NCBI GenBank assembly: GCA_021732085.1
Contig: JAKFVQ010000023.1
Location: 62,001-126,000 of the forward strand
DNA from: Candidatus Obscuribacterales bacterium
GTDB lineage: Bacteria > Cyanobacteriota > Vampirovibrionia > Obscuribacterales > Obscuribacteraceae
Length of the DNA: 64,000 nucleotides
Reading direction: 5' to 3'
Shown: positions 32,868 to 42,388 of the stretch, one piece after another
How the letters are laid out: the number at the start of each line of letters is the position of its first letter
Position numbering within the stretch: position 1 is the stretch's first letter
Program-made: the position numbers and the translations under genes
The notes under the pieces: model-generated
Database searches by the model: none
What the model was told of the DNA's origin: nothing
The model's input: the letters and a program-made list of their open reading frames with translations, nothing else

Positions 32868-34871
32868 TTAGTGCGCAGACGAGCCAATGAGATCTTCGCG
32901 ATGACACAGGTACACGATGAAAGCGCCAGCACCATAACCCACCATCGGAACAGCCCCCGTAGGTTCACCAATCTCACCTGTGAATCTGTAATTCTTCTCC
33001 GAGACATACATTTCTGGCACAATAAAATTGTCTTTGCTCGAACGCTGAACCATCGTAGACACGAGTTCATCGGCTATATTTTCGATAGGCGGTTTCATCC
33101 TTAGATAAACTTCGGCTAGACTGAAATTTATAAACAGAAACTCCTGGCGCTCATACCAGTACTCAAAGATGGCAGGATCTTCAATGATACTTGTGACGCG
33201 TCTATAGCCACCAGAAGGCATCTTCAACTTATCCATAGCTTTTACGCTTGCATCGATTACCGAGGGATCTGTCACAATCCCCCAGTTGATTGCAGAAAGC
33301 ATAGCCCCATCAAGTTCATTTTTGATTCCCGGCTCCAAAGTACCGCGCAGTTTCCCGTCTTTGATAAAAGCCCTGTTGAAGCCATGCTTGAGAAGCGCGA
33401 TCTTCTTGAGCAGGTCACTTCTCAATTCAGCATCATGTTGCATCCGCGCAAGATTGGCAAACTTATCCAATCCGACAATAGCGGCAGCGGTGGAGAACGC
33501 AAAATGTTTTTTGTCCTTCTGGCGCTCTTCCCAGATAGATGTGTCGGCTTTTACGATCAGCCCGTCATCGTACTTTTCGAGATTAGCCAGTAACGGCTCC
33601 ACAATAAATTTCTTAGCATTATGGTAAACCGGACCTCGATAAGTTGGCGCGGCCAACAGTGAAAAATCCTTACTTCTTTCAACATACTCGCCGAGGATCC
33701 AGAGGACCAATCCCCAATCATCGTACTCAATATTGGTTGCGCCTTCCATCGTGAAGTACGGCTCTTCTGCACCATCTCCGAAGTAGCGAACGACTGAGAT
33801 CTGATAGGGTCCACCAACCTCGTTCGCCATTCGTCCTACAGGACGCGCATTAAGATAAGCCTTCAAAGCCATTCGCGCCTCTGGAATATGTCCCATACGA
33901 ATGAGCGCATAAACTCCGTACGCCATATCCCGAACCCAAGGAACGAACCAGGCGCCGTCAGGCAAGCTTGCGATAATCAATCCATTATTGTATCTACCAG
34001 GGCGATTTGGCTCACGGCTTTGAGCCATTCGCAAAACGACTTCGCTCTGACGCCATAGCTTACGCTCGTTTTCAGACCTGAAATTTACACGGGGTCTTGC
34101 ACGCCAGGACTCTAGCGATCGCAACTCGCGTTGCACCAATTGAGTTCCTGACAAATTTTGCTGCCAATTCACCAAGCTCCTCGTTATGGAAGGTGCATCC
34201 GAGGCATTCTCCAAAGAAACAAATGCCCAAGCGCCGGAATGCAAAAAATCACTCTTCGTACCGAGTATCGGCTTTTGATGCTCAGCTTTTGAGTTTAGCG
34301 GAACAACAAGAAGACTTTCTTTTACACCTCGAAATTTGTACAGTTTTGCGCGCCTGCCATCAACCGATAATTCGTTGGTGTCAGCAATCGCATGCTCCCA
34401 ATCAGCGAGCAAAGCTGGAAGTGACGAAGTCTTAGAAGCAGAGCCTTCTGCGGCGAGGCTTGAAGCAGCAAGCTGACCAGGCTCATACGTCGCCACCAGA
34501 GCATTATGCTCAAATCCAAACGGCATGAAAAAATGCTGTTTCGCGTTATTCGAATCGACTTCAATAATGTGGGATTCATCCAGATAATGCGGCTGGTCTT
34601 CCCCAGCGTCGTCCGACGCCCAGCGCAAGCTCTTAACAAAATTAGTTGTCTCGACACCTTCTCCCAGAATCTCTTTGGGATTCTCCCTTTCAAACTTATA
34701 CGGGTGCGCATATAGCTTTGAAATCATCTTTGACTGCAATGAAAAAACGGCGAAGCCATGTCCATTACCCGTAACCAGTGGAGTTTGATTAACGGCCGCT
34801 GCCGGAGGCAATGCGGAAAAGGCAAACGAAAGAACAATCAAGAATGTTGCCCGAAAGCAAAGAAAAAGCAT
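32868..34871 (-). CDS. Secreted GH15-like (six-hairpin) glycoside hydrolase
   Basis: 667 residues. Signal peptide LFLCFRATFLIVLSFAFSAL, ending PPAAA. After a ~280-residue N-terminal beta-rich part comes an alpha/alpha-toroid region with LIIASLPDGAWFVPWVRD, MAYGVYALIRMGHIPEARMA, TNIEYDDWGLVLWILGEYVE and LDGAMLSAINWG, a layout seen in glucoamylase-type (GH15) and related enzymes. A likely role is cleavage of alpha-glucans or of the cell's own exopolysaccharide outside the cytoplasm. It lies in no clear operon, between PolX and a divergent promoter. The substrate is not predictable. Confidence 0.78.
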   Translation of the reverse strand: MLFLCFRATFLIVLSFAFSALPPAAAVNQTPLVTGNGHGFAVFSLQSKMISKLYAHPYKFERENPKEILGEGVETTNFVKSLRWASDDAGEDQPHYLDESHIIEVDSNNAKQHFFMPFGFEHNALVATYEPGQLAASSLAAEGSASKTSSLPALLADWEHAIADTNELSVDGRRAKLYKFRGVKESLLVVPLNSKAEHQKPILGTKSDFLHSGAWAFVSLENASDAPSITRSLVNWQQNLSGTQLVQRELRSLESWRARPRVNFRSENERKLWRQSEVVLRMAQSREPNRPGRYNNGLIIASLPDGAWFVPWVRDMAYGVYALIRMGHIPEARMALKAYLNARPVGRMANEVGGPYQISVVRYFGDGAEEPYFTMEGATNIEYDDWGLVLWILGEYVERSKDFSLLAAPTYRGPVYHNAKKFIVEPLLANLEKYDDGLIVKADTSIWEERQKDKKHFAFSTAAAIVGLDKFANLARMQHDAELRSDLLKKIALLKHGFNRAFIKDGKLRGTLEPGIKNELDGAMLSAINWGIVTDPSVIDASVKAMDKLKMPSGGYRRVTSIIEDPAIFEYWYERQEFLFINFSLAEVYLRMKPPIENIADELVSTMVQRSSKDNFIVPEMYVSEKNYRFTGEIGEPTGAVPMVGYGAGAFIVYLCHREDLIGSSAH

Positions 34872-34953
34872 GAGAGGCTCCGTCGACTAGAGGCATGATC
34901 ATAGCAGGACATCTGGGCTAGGAGCCGATCCGCGGCGACGGACGTCCGCACAC

Positions 34954-34982
34954 TTATAACACTCAATCGCTGCTGGTATAAT
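34954..34982 (+). promoter_or_regulatory. Probable sigma-70 promoter of the NagB-like gene
   Basis: A perfect -10 TATAAT at 34977-34982, extended by TG one base upstream (TGGTATAAT), sits 17 bp after a weak -35 TTATAA at 34954-34959. The start codon is 31 bp downstream. Confidence 0.6.
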
Positions 34983-35013
34983 CATGCGGGTCGGTACGTG
35001 GCAACCTTGAAAC

Positions 35014-35724
35014 ATGAATAGATTTGTTTTTTCTGACTACGATAGCCTCTGCAAAGCGGCTGCAGAGCGCATGCACTCTGTTGTCAATTCAAATCCCAGG
35101 GCTGTCATTTGCTTAGCAACCGGTGCATCGCCCGTAGGACTTTACAAGAATGTTGTTGAGCTCGGCAGAGAAGAACTTGAAAAATACAGCAAAATTCATG
35201 TCGTCAAACTAGATGAGTGGGGCGGACTAACGGACAGTCACCCATCAACTTGCGAATCTTACCTGCGCAAACATTTCATCGAGCCTTTGCAGGTCAGTCA
35301 TGACCGCTACACAAGCTTTAAAGCGAGCGCAACTGATCACACAGCCGAATGCAGACGCATTCAAGCGGAACTCGAAAGACTAGGACAAATAGATCTCTGC
35401 GTTCTTGGTTTAGGCACTAACGGGCATCTCGGATTGAACGAACCAGCACCATATTTGATGGCACACGTTCATCTTGCGAATCTGACAGAGCAAACGCAAC
35501 AGCACTCAATGCTTGAGACCAGCAGCCAAAAACCAACATTTGGCTTCACCCTCGGAATGGCAGATTTGATGCGCTCCAAGAAGATTTTCTTGATTGTAAG
35601 TGGGGAGAAAAAAGTTAAACAGTTGAAGCGGTTACTTACACCAGAAATTGATACCAACTTTCCAGCGTCATTCCTTTGGATGCATCCAGACGTAGAATTA
35701 TTCACTGACATCGAGTTAAACTAA
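35014..35724 (+). CDS. Glucosamine/galactosamine-6-phosphate isomerase (NagB/AgaI family)
   Basis: 236 residues. It converts an amino-sugar 6-phosphate to the ketose phosphate plus ammonia. Motifs: CLATGASPVGLYK (phosphate loop), VVKLDEWGGL (general-base Asp) and LCVLGLGTNGHLGLNEPAP (active-site His and Asn/Glu). The length is nearer the short AgaI/SCO-type isomerases than E. coli NagB (266), so the galactosamine-6-phosphate specificity suggested for AgaI is possible but unproven. It has its own extended -10 promoter. A DUF4240 gene follows after one base. Confidence 0.88.
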   Translation: MNRFVFSDYDSLCKAAAERMHSVVNSNPRAVICLATGASPVGLYKNVVELGREELEKYSKIHVVKLDEWGGLTDSHPSTCESYLRKHFIEPLQVSHDRYTSFKASATDHTAECRRIQAELERLGQIDLCVLGLGTNGHLGLNEPAPYLMAHVHLANLTEQTQQHSMLETSSQKPTFGFTLGMADLMRSKKIFLIVSGEKKVKQLKRLLTPEIDTNFPASFLWMHPDVELFTDIELN

Positions 35725-35725
35725 A

Positions 35726-36229
35726 ATGGACGACAAGCCTGTAACTGAAGAGCGCTTCTGGCAGATCATTGAACAATCCTGGAGCAAGGTCGCTCCGGAA
35801 GTACAACAGGCTCGCCGCAATCTGTTGCATAATGCAGTCAGCGAACTTGATTGTCAAAATTTGCTGAACGCTCTTAAGGAGGTCGTACTTGTTTACGAGG
35901 ATCAGATCGATGACTTGCGCAAACCGCAACTTATCGAGTTTGATAAGATTCTTGAACGCAAACTTTTCGACATCGATCGCGAAGATATTCACAAGAAACA
36001 CGGCGGAACTGTTGAACGATTCCTCTTCGCGCGAAGCTTCATTGTACTTGCCGGCATGGAATACTACGATGCGGTGATTGACGATCCTTGCCGCGTAATT
36101 CCGAAGCTGGAAGCCGAAGAAATGAGCCGGTCCGCAAAGCTTTATTACTACCATAAATATGATGAGGAGATGCCCGGCACGGATATCTCTATAGAGACAT
36201 TTTCCAATAAGGCCGGCTGGCCAAAATGA
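35726..36229 (+). CDS. DUF4240-like protein
   Basis: 167 soluble residues. The N-terminus TEERFWQIIEQSWSKVAPEV and the segments SELDCQNLLNALKEVV and LFARSFIVLAGMEYYDAVID match DUF4240, small cytosolic proteins of unknown activity common in cyanobacteria and actinobacteria. It starts one base after the NagB-like stop, so it is certainly in the same transcript and translationally coupled. No catalytic motif is evident. Confidence 0.8.
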   Translation: MDDKPVTEERFWQIIEQSWSKVAPEVQQARRNLLHNAVSELDCQNLLNALKEVVLVYEDQIDDLRKPQLIEFDKILERKLFDIDREDIHKKHGGTVERFLFARSFIVLAGMEYYDAVIDDPCRVIPKLEAEEMSRSAKLYYYHKYDEEMPGTDISIETFSNKAGWPK

Positions 36230-36329
36230 CAAAGCCGTCTTGTTAGACGAGATTATGTTCAAAGACCTAGCTTAGAGTTCCCGGGGTTAAGGCCAGCGTG
36301 GCCGGCCCCCTTGACCTCCACCATGGTGC

Positions 36330-36535
36330 TCCGTTTCAAGAGAGAATCCTTACAAGAACTGCGTTTACAGCTTTGCCGCCATCGAATACCACCTGCCAGC
36401 GAGAGTGGCCTTACCCTTATGGTCCAAAAAGTACCCTGTGACCTTTCTGTCCCAATTCAAGGACGGCTCCCGGAAACCTGGCAAACGAAAAAGAATCGCC
36501 CTTTGCGCAATCACAACGAAGCCAACAAATCACGA
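36330..36535 (-). pseudogene. Possible frameshifted coding remnant
   Basis: On the minus strand one frame reads RLPGFREPSLNWDRKVTGYF then LDHKGKATLAG up to about 36400, and another frame continues RWQVVFDGGKAVNAVLVRIL to a stop. Joined by a single frameshift near GGCAGGTGG they form a coherent, protein-like sequence of about 60 residues. No start codon or ribosome site is evident. I cannot name a family. The rest of the 323-bp gap (36230-36552) shows nothing else convincing. Confidence 0.3.
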
Positions 36536-36552
36536 GGAAAGAGAGCCTGAGT

Positions 36553-38391
36553 TTACTGCGAAGAGAGCTTCTTCAAAGTGAGAATCTCGCGGTTACCTGA
36601 CAGTGCGCTCCAATATTTGTGCGTTGCGATCTGTTCGAAATTCGGAACGGGAGAGAAGCTGATGATGTAGTCCTCATTGTGGACGGACCACCATCTCCAT
36701 GTGTCACGCGGCGGCTCACCACGATGAGTCAACTCATACCAATTGTCGTGCAGAATGAGATTCTTGAATAACATCGGATCGCGCGCATAGTTGTACTCAG
36801 CTCCGCCTTCGATCTGTTCATATTTGACGCCATTCTTCTCGAGTGCATCAATTGCCTCCCAGCGCGCGCGATTCCAAGCCAGTAGATCTTGAGTAGCTGC
36901 AATGGAGTACCCTGCCAGAATTACAAATAGTGGCACAGTCAAAAGCCAGTTCATTCGCACACGCTGATAACGCCAAGCCAGGGCGAGACAGGGTACAGCC
37001 ACCAAACCAGGGAACAGGTAATATCGATCCAAATCGGAGAAAGTCGACTGCAAACAAGTAAAAGCAAATTGAAAACCAAAAGCTGCCATCACTGCAATTG
37101 CAGAAACGATAAAAGCGTACTTTTTCGAGTGGCGCGCAGTGGTCGCTGGAGCGGCTGCAATTGCCGGTTCTCGCTTCCTCCGAATCTCTTTCCAAAGCAT
37201 CGCCAATGTTCGCTGCAAACTATCGAGAATCAAAACGGAGAATACAAAACCAGCAAGCCCACTAATCCAAGTGAGTGATTGCTTCCACTTCAACGGTAAC
37301 GCCGCAACATTTATCCCTAACAAACTATGCGCGCCCAACTCGGGCAGTCTAATCAAGTTTTGGTTGAATGGCATCCAGCGGCCTTCGGCTATGAACTTGC
37401 TGAAGGAGAAAACCATTCCAGCCCCACAAGTTACCGGCCAAACAGAACTTATTGCCTGATTCTTCGTGAAGAACTTCTGGAAGGTCGGCAGAAAACAAAG
37501 CAATGCCGGCAAGAAGAAGACACCAAGATATGCGCAAATCTCTCCAGCCACTTGGATTACTACAGGTATGACGGCTGAAGGCGCGTGCAATGCATGTGCG
37601 ACTTGTTTAGCGGCCATCCCTTTGTACCAAACATATAAGGAATTAAAGTCATTAGTGGACAGCATCCACTTGTCTGCAGCGATCGCCGTCACAATAGGCA
37701 GCACCACCAAACCGATCAAAAGTGTCGGCGAGAAGCGCTTCCGTAATGCAAGCAGCGCAAAGACAAGTAGGTTTACCAGCCCCATGCCGCCCATGTTCTG
37801 GCGCACGCAGGTCGCCGCGATCAGAAGAAGGGACGAAAGGGCAAACTGTCCTTCGCCGATTCCACCAGTCTTGTTTATTCCGCGAAGTAAAAAGTATAAG
37901 TAACCGAGACTCAACGACACCGCTGGCGTGTCTGTCATGAATGAGAAAGCCAGACACATATAGAGCGGATTAGCAGAAAAGCACATTGTCAAAAGCAACG
38001 ACGGCAGTTTACCGGCACGCAGTTCGCGACAGCATCCGTACATAAAGAAAGAGCCAAGTACGGCCCATGCAAATCCCAGACCCCGCAAGGCGACATAACT
38101 GAATCCGAGTATTTTGCAAACGGCTGCCCCACTCAAAATATGGAATAGACAGGCAGGGGCACAGGCCAGCAGACGCATCTGTCCCGTCTCCAGGAAGTGC
38201 TTCACACCTTCGGCATAAATCCAATCATCGTTCAGCGGAAACTCACCACCGATACCAATGAAACAAAGACAAACTAGCCAGAAACCAGTAATCGACAACA
38301 GCGGCCACTGCGCAGCAATACCACTCGGTCCCTCTTTAATCGAACCGGCGTCGCCGCCAATCTTTGTATCTTCTTTAACAGTCGCGTTCAT
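36553..38391 (-). CDS. GT-C-type membrane glycosyltransferase
   Basis: 612 residues with about 11-12 membrane segments and only a short (~130 residue) soluble C-terminal tail. The first outer loop holds FPLNDDWIYAEGVKHFLETG with the acidic pair D55-D56, typical of ArnT/GT39/GT83-like enzymes. The tail includes YNYARDPMLFKNLILHDNWY. It lies 39 bp downstream of the GT2 gene on the same strand. It probably adds a sugar from a polyprenyl-phosphate donor on the outer face; specificity unknown. Confidence 0.75.
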   Translation of the reverse strand: MNATVKEDTKIGGDAGSIKEGPSGIAAQWPLLSITGFWLVCLCFIGIGGEFPLNDDWIYAEGVKHFLETGQMRLLACAPACLFHILSGAAVCKILGFSYVALRGLGFAWAVLGSFFMYGCCRELRAGKLPSLLLTMCFSANPLYMCLAFSFMTDTPAVSLSLGYLYFLLRGINKTGGIGEGQFALSSLLLIAATCVRQNMGGMGLVNLLVFALLALRKRFSPTLLIGLVVLPIVTAIAADKWMLSTNDFNSLYVWYKGMAAKQVAHALHAPSAVIPVVIQVAGEICAYLGVFFLPALLCFLPTFQKFFTKNQAISSVWPVTCGAGMVFSFSKFIAEGRWMPFNQNLIRLPELGAHSLLGINVAALPLKWKQSLTWISGLAGFVFSVLILDSLQRTLAMLWKEIRRKREPAIAAAPATTARHSKKYAFIVSAIAVMAAFGFQFAFTCLQSTFSDLDRYYLFPGLVAVPCLALAWRYQRVRMNWLLTVPLFVILAGYSIAATQDLLAWNRARWEAIDALEKNGVKYEQIEGGAEYNYARDPMLFKNLILHDNWYELTHRGEPPRDTWRWWSVHNEDYIISFSPVPNFEQIATHKYWSALSGNREILTLKKLSSQ

Positions 38392-38430
38392 TTAGCTAAG
38401 CCGATTTTGTCCAATACTTGGATGTGCACG

Positions 38431-39312
38431 TTAGCAACAGGCGGCTTTGTTCTGCCGCATAGATCGAAGTGTATGTGTACAGATCCGCACATAAGCCAAG
38501 CTCATCAAGCCAGCATAAACAAAACCACGCATGTACCAACGACCTCGCGCATAGTGTTTGTTCCAGAAACGGTATAAGCCGCGGTGCGAACTCAAAATCA
38601 TGCGCGCCTTCACTTGCTTGATTGATTGTCCGTAGTGATGCACAACCTGATAGCTAGGATCAAACCAGATTTGCCATCCGGCCTGCTTGATTCGATAACA
38701 CCAATCAACTTCTTCAAAGAGCATGAAGAAGCCCTCATCAAGCGAGCCTACTTCGTTGATAACTTCGCGGCGAATCATCAGACATGCGCCTTCCGGCTGA
38801 TCTACTTCGCGCAGCTCATCGTGCTCGAAATCGAGCATTTTATAACTGCCGAAAATCGGATGCGTCGGAAACATTTTGCTTAGCCCAAGCAACTCATAAA
38901 GCATTCCTAAAAAAGTCGGGAATTCGCGACACGAACGCTGAATGCTTCCATCACTATTCAGAAGCTGAGGAGCCACGATTCCAGCTTTGGGATTTTTCTC
39001 TAGAAAGCTGATTAAGCCCTTTACCGCTCCTGGCTTGATTTCCGTGTCAGGATTGAGCAAAAACACGAAATCGCCAGTCGATTGCTTCAAAGCCTGATTA
39101 TTGGCTTTTGCAAATCCAAGATTCTGATCATTTGCAATTAAACGAACCCACGGATGCTCTTTCCGCACCATGTCGGCGGAACCATCGGCTGAATCATTGT
39201 CGACGACAAAAACCTCAGCATCAATGCCATCGAGATCGCTCTTCAACGTTTCTAAACAGACGCGAAGCAGCTTAACTACATTCCAGCTAACAACAATGAC
39301 GGAGAGGCGCAC
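38431..39312 (-). CDS. Family 2 glycosyltransferase (rhamnosyltransferase-like)
   Basis: 293 residues from a GTG at 39312, chosen for the GAGGAATTCCC site just upstream (another GTG at 39336 is weaker). GT-A fold: LSVIVVSWNVVKLLRVCLET, VVDNDSADGSADMV, NLGFAKANNQALKQS and LLNPDTEI (DxD-like metal site), then EGACLMIRREV and DEGFFMLFEEVDWCYRIKQAGW. This is the WbbL/RfbF-type group, often rhamnosyltransferases, which fits the rml genes 1-4 kb away. Cytosolic, membrane-associated. Confidence 0.88.
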   Translation of the reverse strand: MRLSVIVVSWNVVKLLRVCLETLKSDLDGIDAEVFVVDNDSADGSADMVRKEHPWVRLIANDQNLGFAKANNQALKQSTGDFVFLLNPDTEIKPGAVKGLISFLEKNPKAGIVAPQLLNSDGSIQRSCREFPTFLGMLYELLGLSKMFPTHPIFGSYKMLDFEHDELREVDQPEGACLMIRREVINEVGSLDEGFFMLFEEVDWCYRIKQAGWQIWFDPSYQVVHHYGQSIKQVKARMILSSHRGLYRFWNKHYARGRWYMRGFVYAGLMSLAYVRICTHTLRSMRQNKAACC

Positions 39313-39485
39313 GGGAATTCCTCGGGTAACGCGCACATAATATTAGCCATTGCACAGGCTTGTCATTAACAGAAGAGAATCAATATACAAAACACAAATA
39401 GAATCAATGAACATAGTAGCGATCTATGCTATTCTGCGCCCTGTCAAGGAGCCGGGCGACAGCCTTTAACTCACAGAATCTCAGC

Positions 39486-40145
39486 ATGCCGGACGCAATG
39501 CCGAACTCACCGCCAATTCTAGAGCAAGCCGAAGATAAGCCGGCATCCAGCACCTGCGGGAAAGAACCGTGCAGAGTCGGGTTGGCTCTAAAACGCGCTA
39601 CAGATCTGGGAATATCCCTAGCAGTGGGGATCATGCTGGCTCCGGCAATGGCTCTTATCGCCCTGGCGATTAAGCTTGATTCATCTGGCCCGGTAATCTT
39701 CCAGCAAAGCCGTGTAGGCACTAACGGCGAATTATTCAATATCTATAAGTTTCGAACGATGCGCGTCGGCACGCCCAATTTGCCAACCGACCAAATGCTG
39801 AAACTACCAAGTCCAATTACTCGTGTTGGCCAAATTTTACGAAAAACGAGCCTGGATGAATTACCTCAAATATTCAACGTACTTAAGAATGATATGTCGA
39901 TAGTGGGCCCCAGGCCTGCCTTGTATAATCAAACGCAGCTCACGGAAATGCGTCAGAATGCCGGAGTATTGCGTTTCCCACCCGGCATAACCGGTTGGGC
40001 TCAAGTCAACGGTCGCGACGAGCTGCCGGATGACGTCAAAGTCAAAATGGACAAGTGGTATTGCGACAACTGGAATTACTTGCTTGATTGGAAAGTCATG
40101 TTTATGACTTTCTGGGCGGTAATCAGTCGTCGTGGTGCCGTTTAG
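39486..40145 (+). CDS. Sugar-phosphate transferase priming undecaprenyl-linked glycan
   Basis: 219 residues from the ATG at 39486 (ATG 39498 is also possible). One N-terminal membrane hairpin (LGISLAVGIMLAPAMALIAL) is followed by the catalytic domain: SGPVIFQQSRVGTNGELFNI, YKFRTM, KTSLDELPQIFNVLKNDMSI, VGPRP and FPPGITGWAQVNGR. This WcaJ/PglC-type monotopic enzyme transfers a sugar-1-phosphate from a nucleotide sugar to undecaprenyl phosphate and starts repeat-unit synthesis. It is short, lacking the four-helix N-terminus of WcaJ. rmlA follows 20 bp downstream. Confidence 0.92.
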   Translation: MPDAMPNSPPILEQAEDKPASSTCGKEPCRVGLALKRATDLGISLAVGIMLAPAMALIALAIKLDSSGPVIFQQSRVGTNGELFNIYKFRTMRVGTPNLPTDQMLKLPSPITRVGQILRKTSLDELPQIFNVLKNDMSIVGPRPALYNQTQLTEMRQNAGVLRFPPGITGWAQVNGRDELPDDVKVKMDKWYCDNWNYLLDWKVMFMTFWAVISRRGAV

Positions 40146-40165
40146 GAACAAAGTAAGGAAATAAC

Positions 40166-41239
40166 ATGAAGGGATTAATTCTCAGTGGCGGAAAGGGGAC
40201 GCGGATGCGTCCAATCACGCACACTGCCGCAAAGCAACTTCTGCCTGTAGCAAACAAGCCAATTTTGTTTTACGCGGTCGAAGCAATTAAGGATGCGGGC
40301 GTAAACGAGATCGGTATCATCATCAGCCCTGAAACCGGAGCCGATGTAAGAGATGCACTTGGTGATGGTTCTCGCTGGAACATTCGCATTGAATACATCG
40401 TGCAAGCAGAACCAAAAGGTCTTGCTCACGCAGTAAAAACAGCGCGCGATTTTCTCGGCGATGATCCCTTCGTTATGTACCTCGGCGATAACCTGATCAA
40501 AGATGGTGTCAAACCGCTCGTTGATCGATTCAATGCGGGAAAGGCCGATGCGCTGATTCTGTTAAAAGAAGTGGTTAACCCGAGTTCCTTCGGCGTAGCA
40601 CAGCTGAATGGAAATGGACACATTCTCTGCTTGGAAGAAAAGCCTGCCAATCCGAAATCAAATTTGGCACTTGTGGGAGTTTACTTGTTCAATAAGAGCA
40701 TTCACAAAGCCATCGATGAAATCAAGCCGAGCAAGCGCGGAGAGCTTGAAATTACAGATGCAATCCAACGACTTATCGACACGAACAATCCTGTTGATAG
40801 TCACGTCCTCACCAGCTGGTGGTTGGATACGGGAAAGAAAGACGACATGCTCGAAGCCAATCGTGTCGTCCTTGACGAAATGGAAGAATTTTTGATGAAC
40901 GGAAACTTGGAAGGTAGCACACAAGTTTCTGGTCGCGTTCACGTAGGCGAGCGCTCATTGCTGAAGAATTGCACGGTTCGCGGACCGGCGGTAATCGGCA
41001 GCGATTGCGTCCTCGAAAATACCTACATCGGTCCCTTCACTTCAATCGGTGATGGAGCGCGCGTAAGCAATGTCGAAATCGAACATAGCATCCTGCGCGA
41101 AAACTGCCAGATCAAAGACTTCGACGGTCGTATCGTCGACAGCTTGATCGGCGTCAATGTGGAACTGGCAAGAAGCCATGCCAAGCCGGTTGCATACAAG
41201 TTCATGCTCGGCGACGACAGTAAAGTCGACGTAGTGTAA
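40166..41239 (+). CDS. rmlA: Glucose-1-phosphate thymidylyltransferase (long form)
   Basis: 357 residues. It makes dTDP-glucose from dTTP and glucose-1-phosphate, the first step to dTDP-rhamnose. Nucleotidyltransferase domain: LILSGGKGTRMRPITHTAAK, QLLPVANKPI, VMYLGDN and LEEKPANPKS. Residues ~240-357 form a left-handed beta-helix (VRGPAVIGSDCVLENTYIGP), as in the long archaeal/actinobacterial RmlA type rather than the 290-residue enterobacterial form. AAGGAAATAAC precedes the ATG. It heads rmlA-rmlB-rmlD. Confidence 0.95.
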   Translation: MKGLILSGGKGTRMRPITHTAAKQLLPVANKPILFYAVEAIKDAGVNEIGIIISPETGADVRDALGDGSRWNIRIEYIVQAEPKGLAHAVKTARDFLGDDPFVMYLGDNLIKDGVKPLVDRFNAGKADALILLKEVVNPSSFGVAQLNGNGHILCLEEKPANPKSNLALVGVYLFNKSIHKAIDEIKPSKRGELEITDAIQRLIDTNNPVDSHVLTSWWLDTGKKDDMLEANRVVLDEMEEFLMNGNLEGSTQVSGRVHVGERSLLKNCTVRGPAVIGSDCVLENTYIGPFTSIGDGARVSNVEIEHSILRENCQIKDFDGRIVDSLIGVNVELARSHAKPVAYKFMLGDDSKVDVV

Positions 41240-41315
41240 AAGACAACGGTTCATCCAAGGGTACGCACAAGCAGTTGAAAAAGCTGCAAGGAAACGAACA
41301 AACGAGGGAATAGAA

Positions 41316-42368
41316 ATGCAAGTTCTAATTACTGGCGGTCTGGGTTTCATCGGAAGCAACTTGATCAAGTACATCTTCAAGCATCATCCGGAAACCAAAA
41401 TCATCAATCTCGATGCGGTTACCTACGCAGGTCACCATGAGAATGTTGCCGACATCGAAAAAGATCCTCGCTACACTTTCGTCAAGGGATACATCCAAGA
41501 CAAAGAACTCGTTGACTCGATTGTCTCCGGACAAAGGTTCGGCAAGATCGACGGCATCATCAACGTTGCAGCTGAAACCCACGTTGACCGCTCGATCGCA
41601 GACCCATCAGTTTTCGTTCACAGCAATGTGCTCGGCACCCAAAACTTGCTAGAAGCAGCATTCCTCCACGGCAAGCAAGGCGACAAGTGGACGATCCGCT
41701 ACGTCCAAGTTTCAACAGATGAAGTTTACGGTTCGCTCGGAGCAACAGGTTTCTTCGTGGAAGATACACCGCTCGCACCGAACAGCCCATACTCCGCCAG
41801 CAAAGCGAGTGCCGATATGTTGTGCCGCGCTTACTTCCACACATATGGAATGCCGGTAATGATCACACGTTGCTCGAACAACTATGGACCATACCAACAT
41901 CCAGAAAAACTTATTCCACTCTTCATCATGAACATCCTGGCTGACAAGCAGGTTCCAGTTTATGGCGATGGAATGAACGTTCGCGATTGGTTGCACGTCG
42001 AAGATCACTGCCAAGCAATCGATCTAGCTTTCCAAAAGGGCGAGCCGGGCGAAGTCTACAACATCGGCGGAAACAACGAGCGCACAAACATCGAGATCAC
42101 AAAGCTCATGCTCAAAGAACTGGGCAAAGGCGAAAACCTGATCAAGTATGTTGAAGATCGCCTTGGACACGATCGCCGCTACGCGATAGATTCAACCAAA
42201 ATCAGAAAAGAGCTCGGTTGGAATCCTGTCCACACATTCGAAACAGGTATTCACCAAACAATTAAGTGGTATCTCGATAACCAAGAATGGTTGACCGCAG
42301 TTTCTTCTTCCTGCCATAGCAAGGAAAAGGAATTGGCAGCCAGCAACAAAACAAGTTCTAAAAACTAG
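41316..42368 (+). CDS. rmlB: dTDP-glucose 4,6-dehydratase
   Basis: 350 residues, extended SDR fold. Motifs: VLITGGLGFIGSNLIKYIF (NAD binding), AAETHVDRSI, VSTDEVYGSLG (active-site Thr-Asp-Glu), YSASKA (catalytic Tyr-x-x-x-Lys), RCSNNYGPYQHPEKLIPL, DWLHVEDHC and YNIGGNNE. It converts dTDP-glucose to the 4-keto-6-deoxy sugar. A short C-terminal Ser/Lys-rich tail extends past the family core. It lies 76 bp after rmlA and 20 bp before rmlD. Confidence 0.96.
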   Translation: MQVLITGGLGFIGSNLIKYIFKHHPETKIINLDAVTYAGHHENVADIEKDPRYTFVKGYIQDKELVDSIVSGQRFGKIDGIINVAAETHVDRSIADPSVFVHSNVLGTQNLLEAAFLHGKQGDKWTIRYVQVSTDEVYGSLGATGFFVEDTPLAPNSPYSASKASADMLCRAYFHTYGMPVMITRCSNNYGPYQHPEKLIPLFIMNILADKQVPVYGDGMNVRDWLHVEDHCQAIDLAFQKGEPGEVYNIGGNNERTNIEITKLMLKELGKGENLIKYVEDRLGHDRRYAIDSTKIRKELGWNPVHTFETGIHQTIKWYLDNQEWLTAVSSSCHSKEKELAASNKTSSKN

Positions 42369-42388
42369 AGAAAAAGCAGGAGCGTGTA

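Noticed and set aside
36311..36550. Plus-strand 79-codon open frame
   Set aside because: Composition is random-like, no ribosome binding site, and the opposite strand shows a more coherent though broken peptide.
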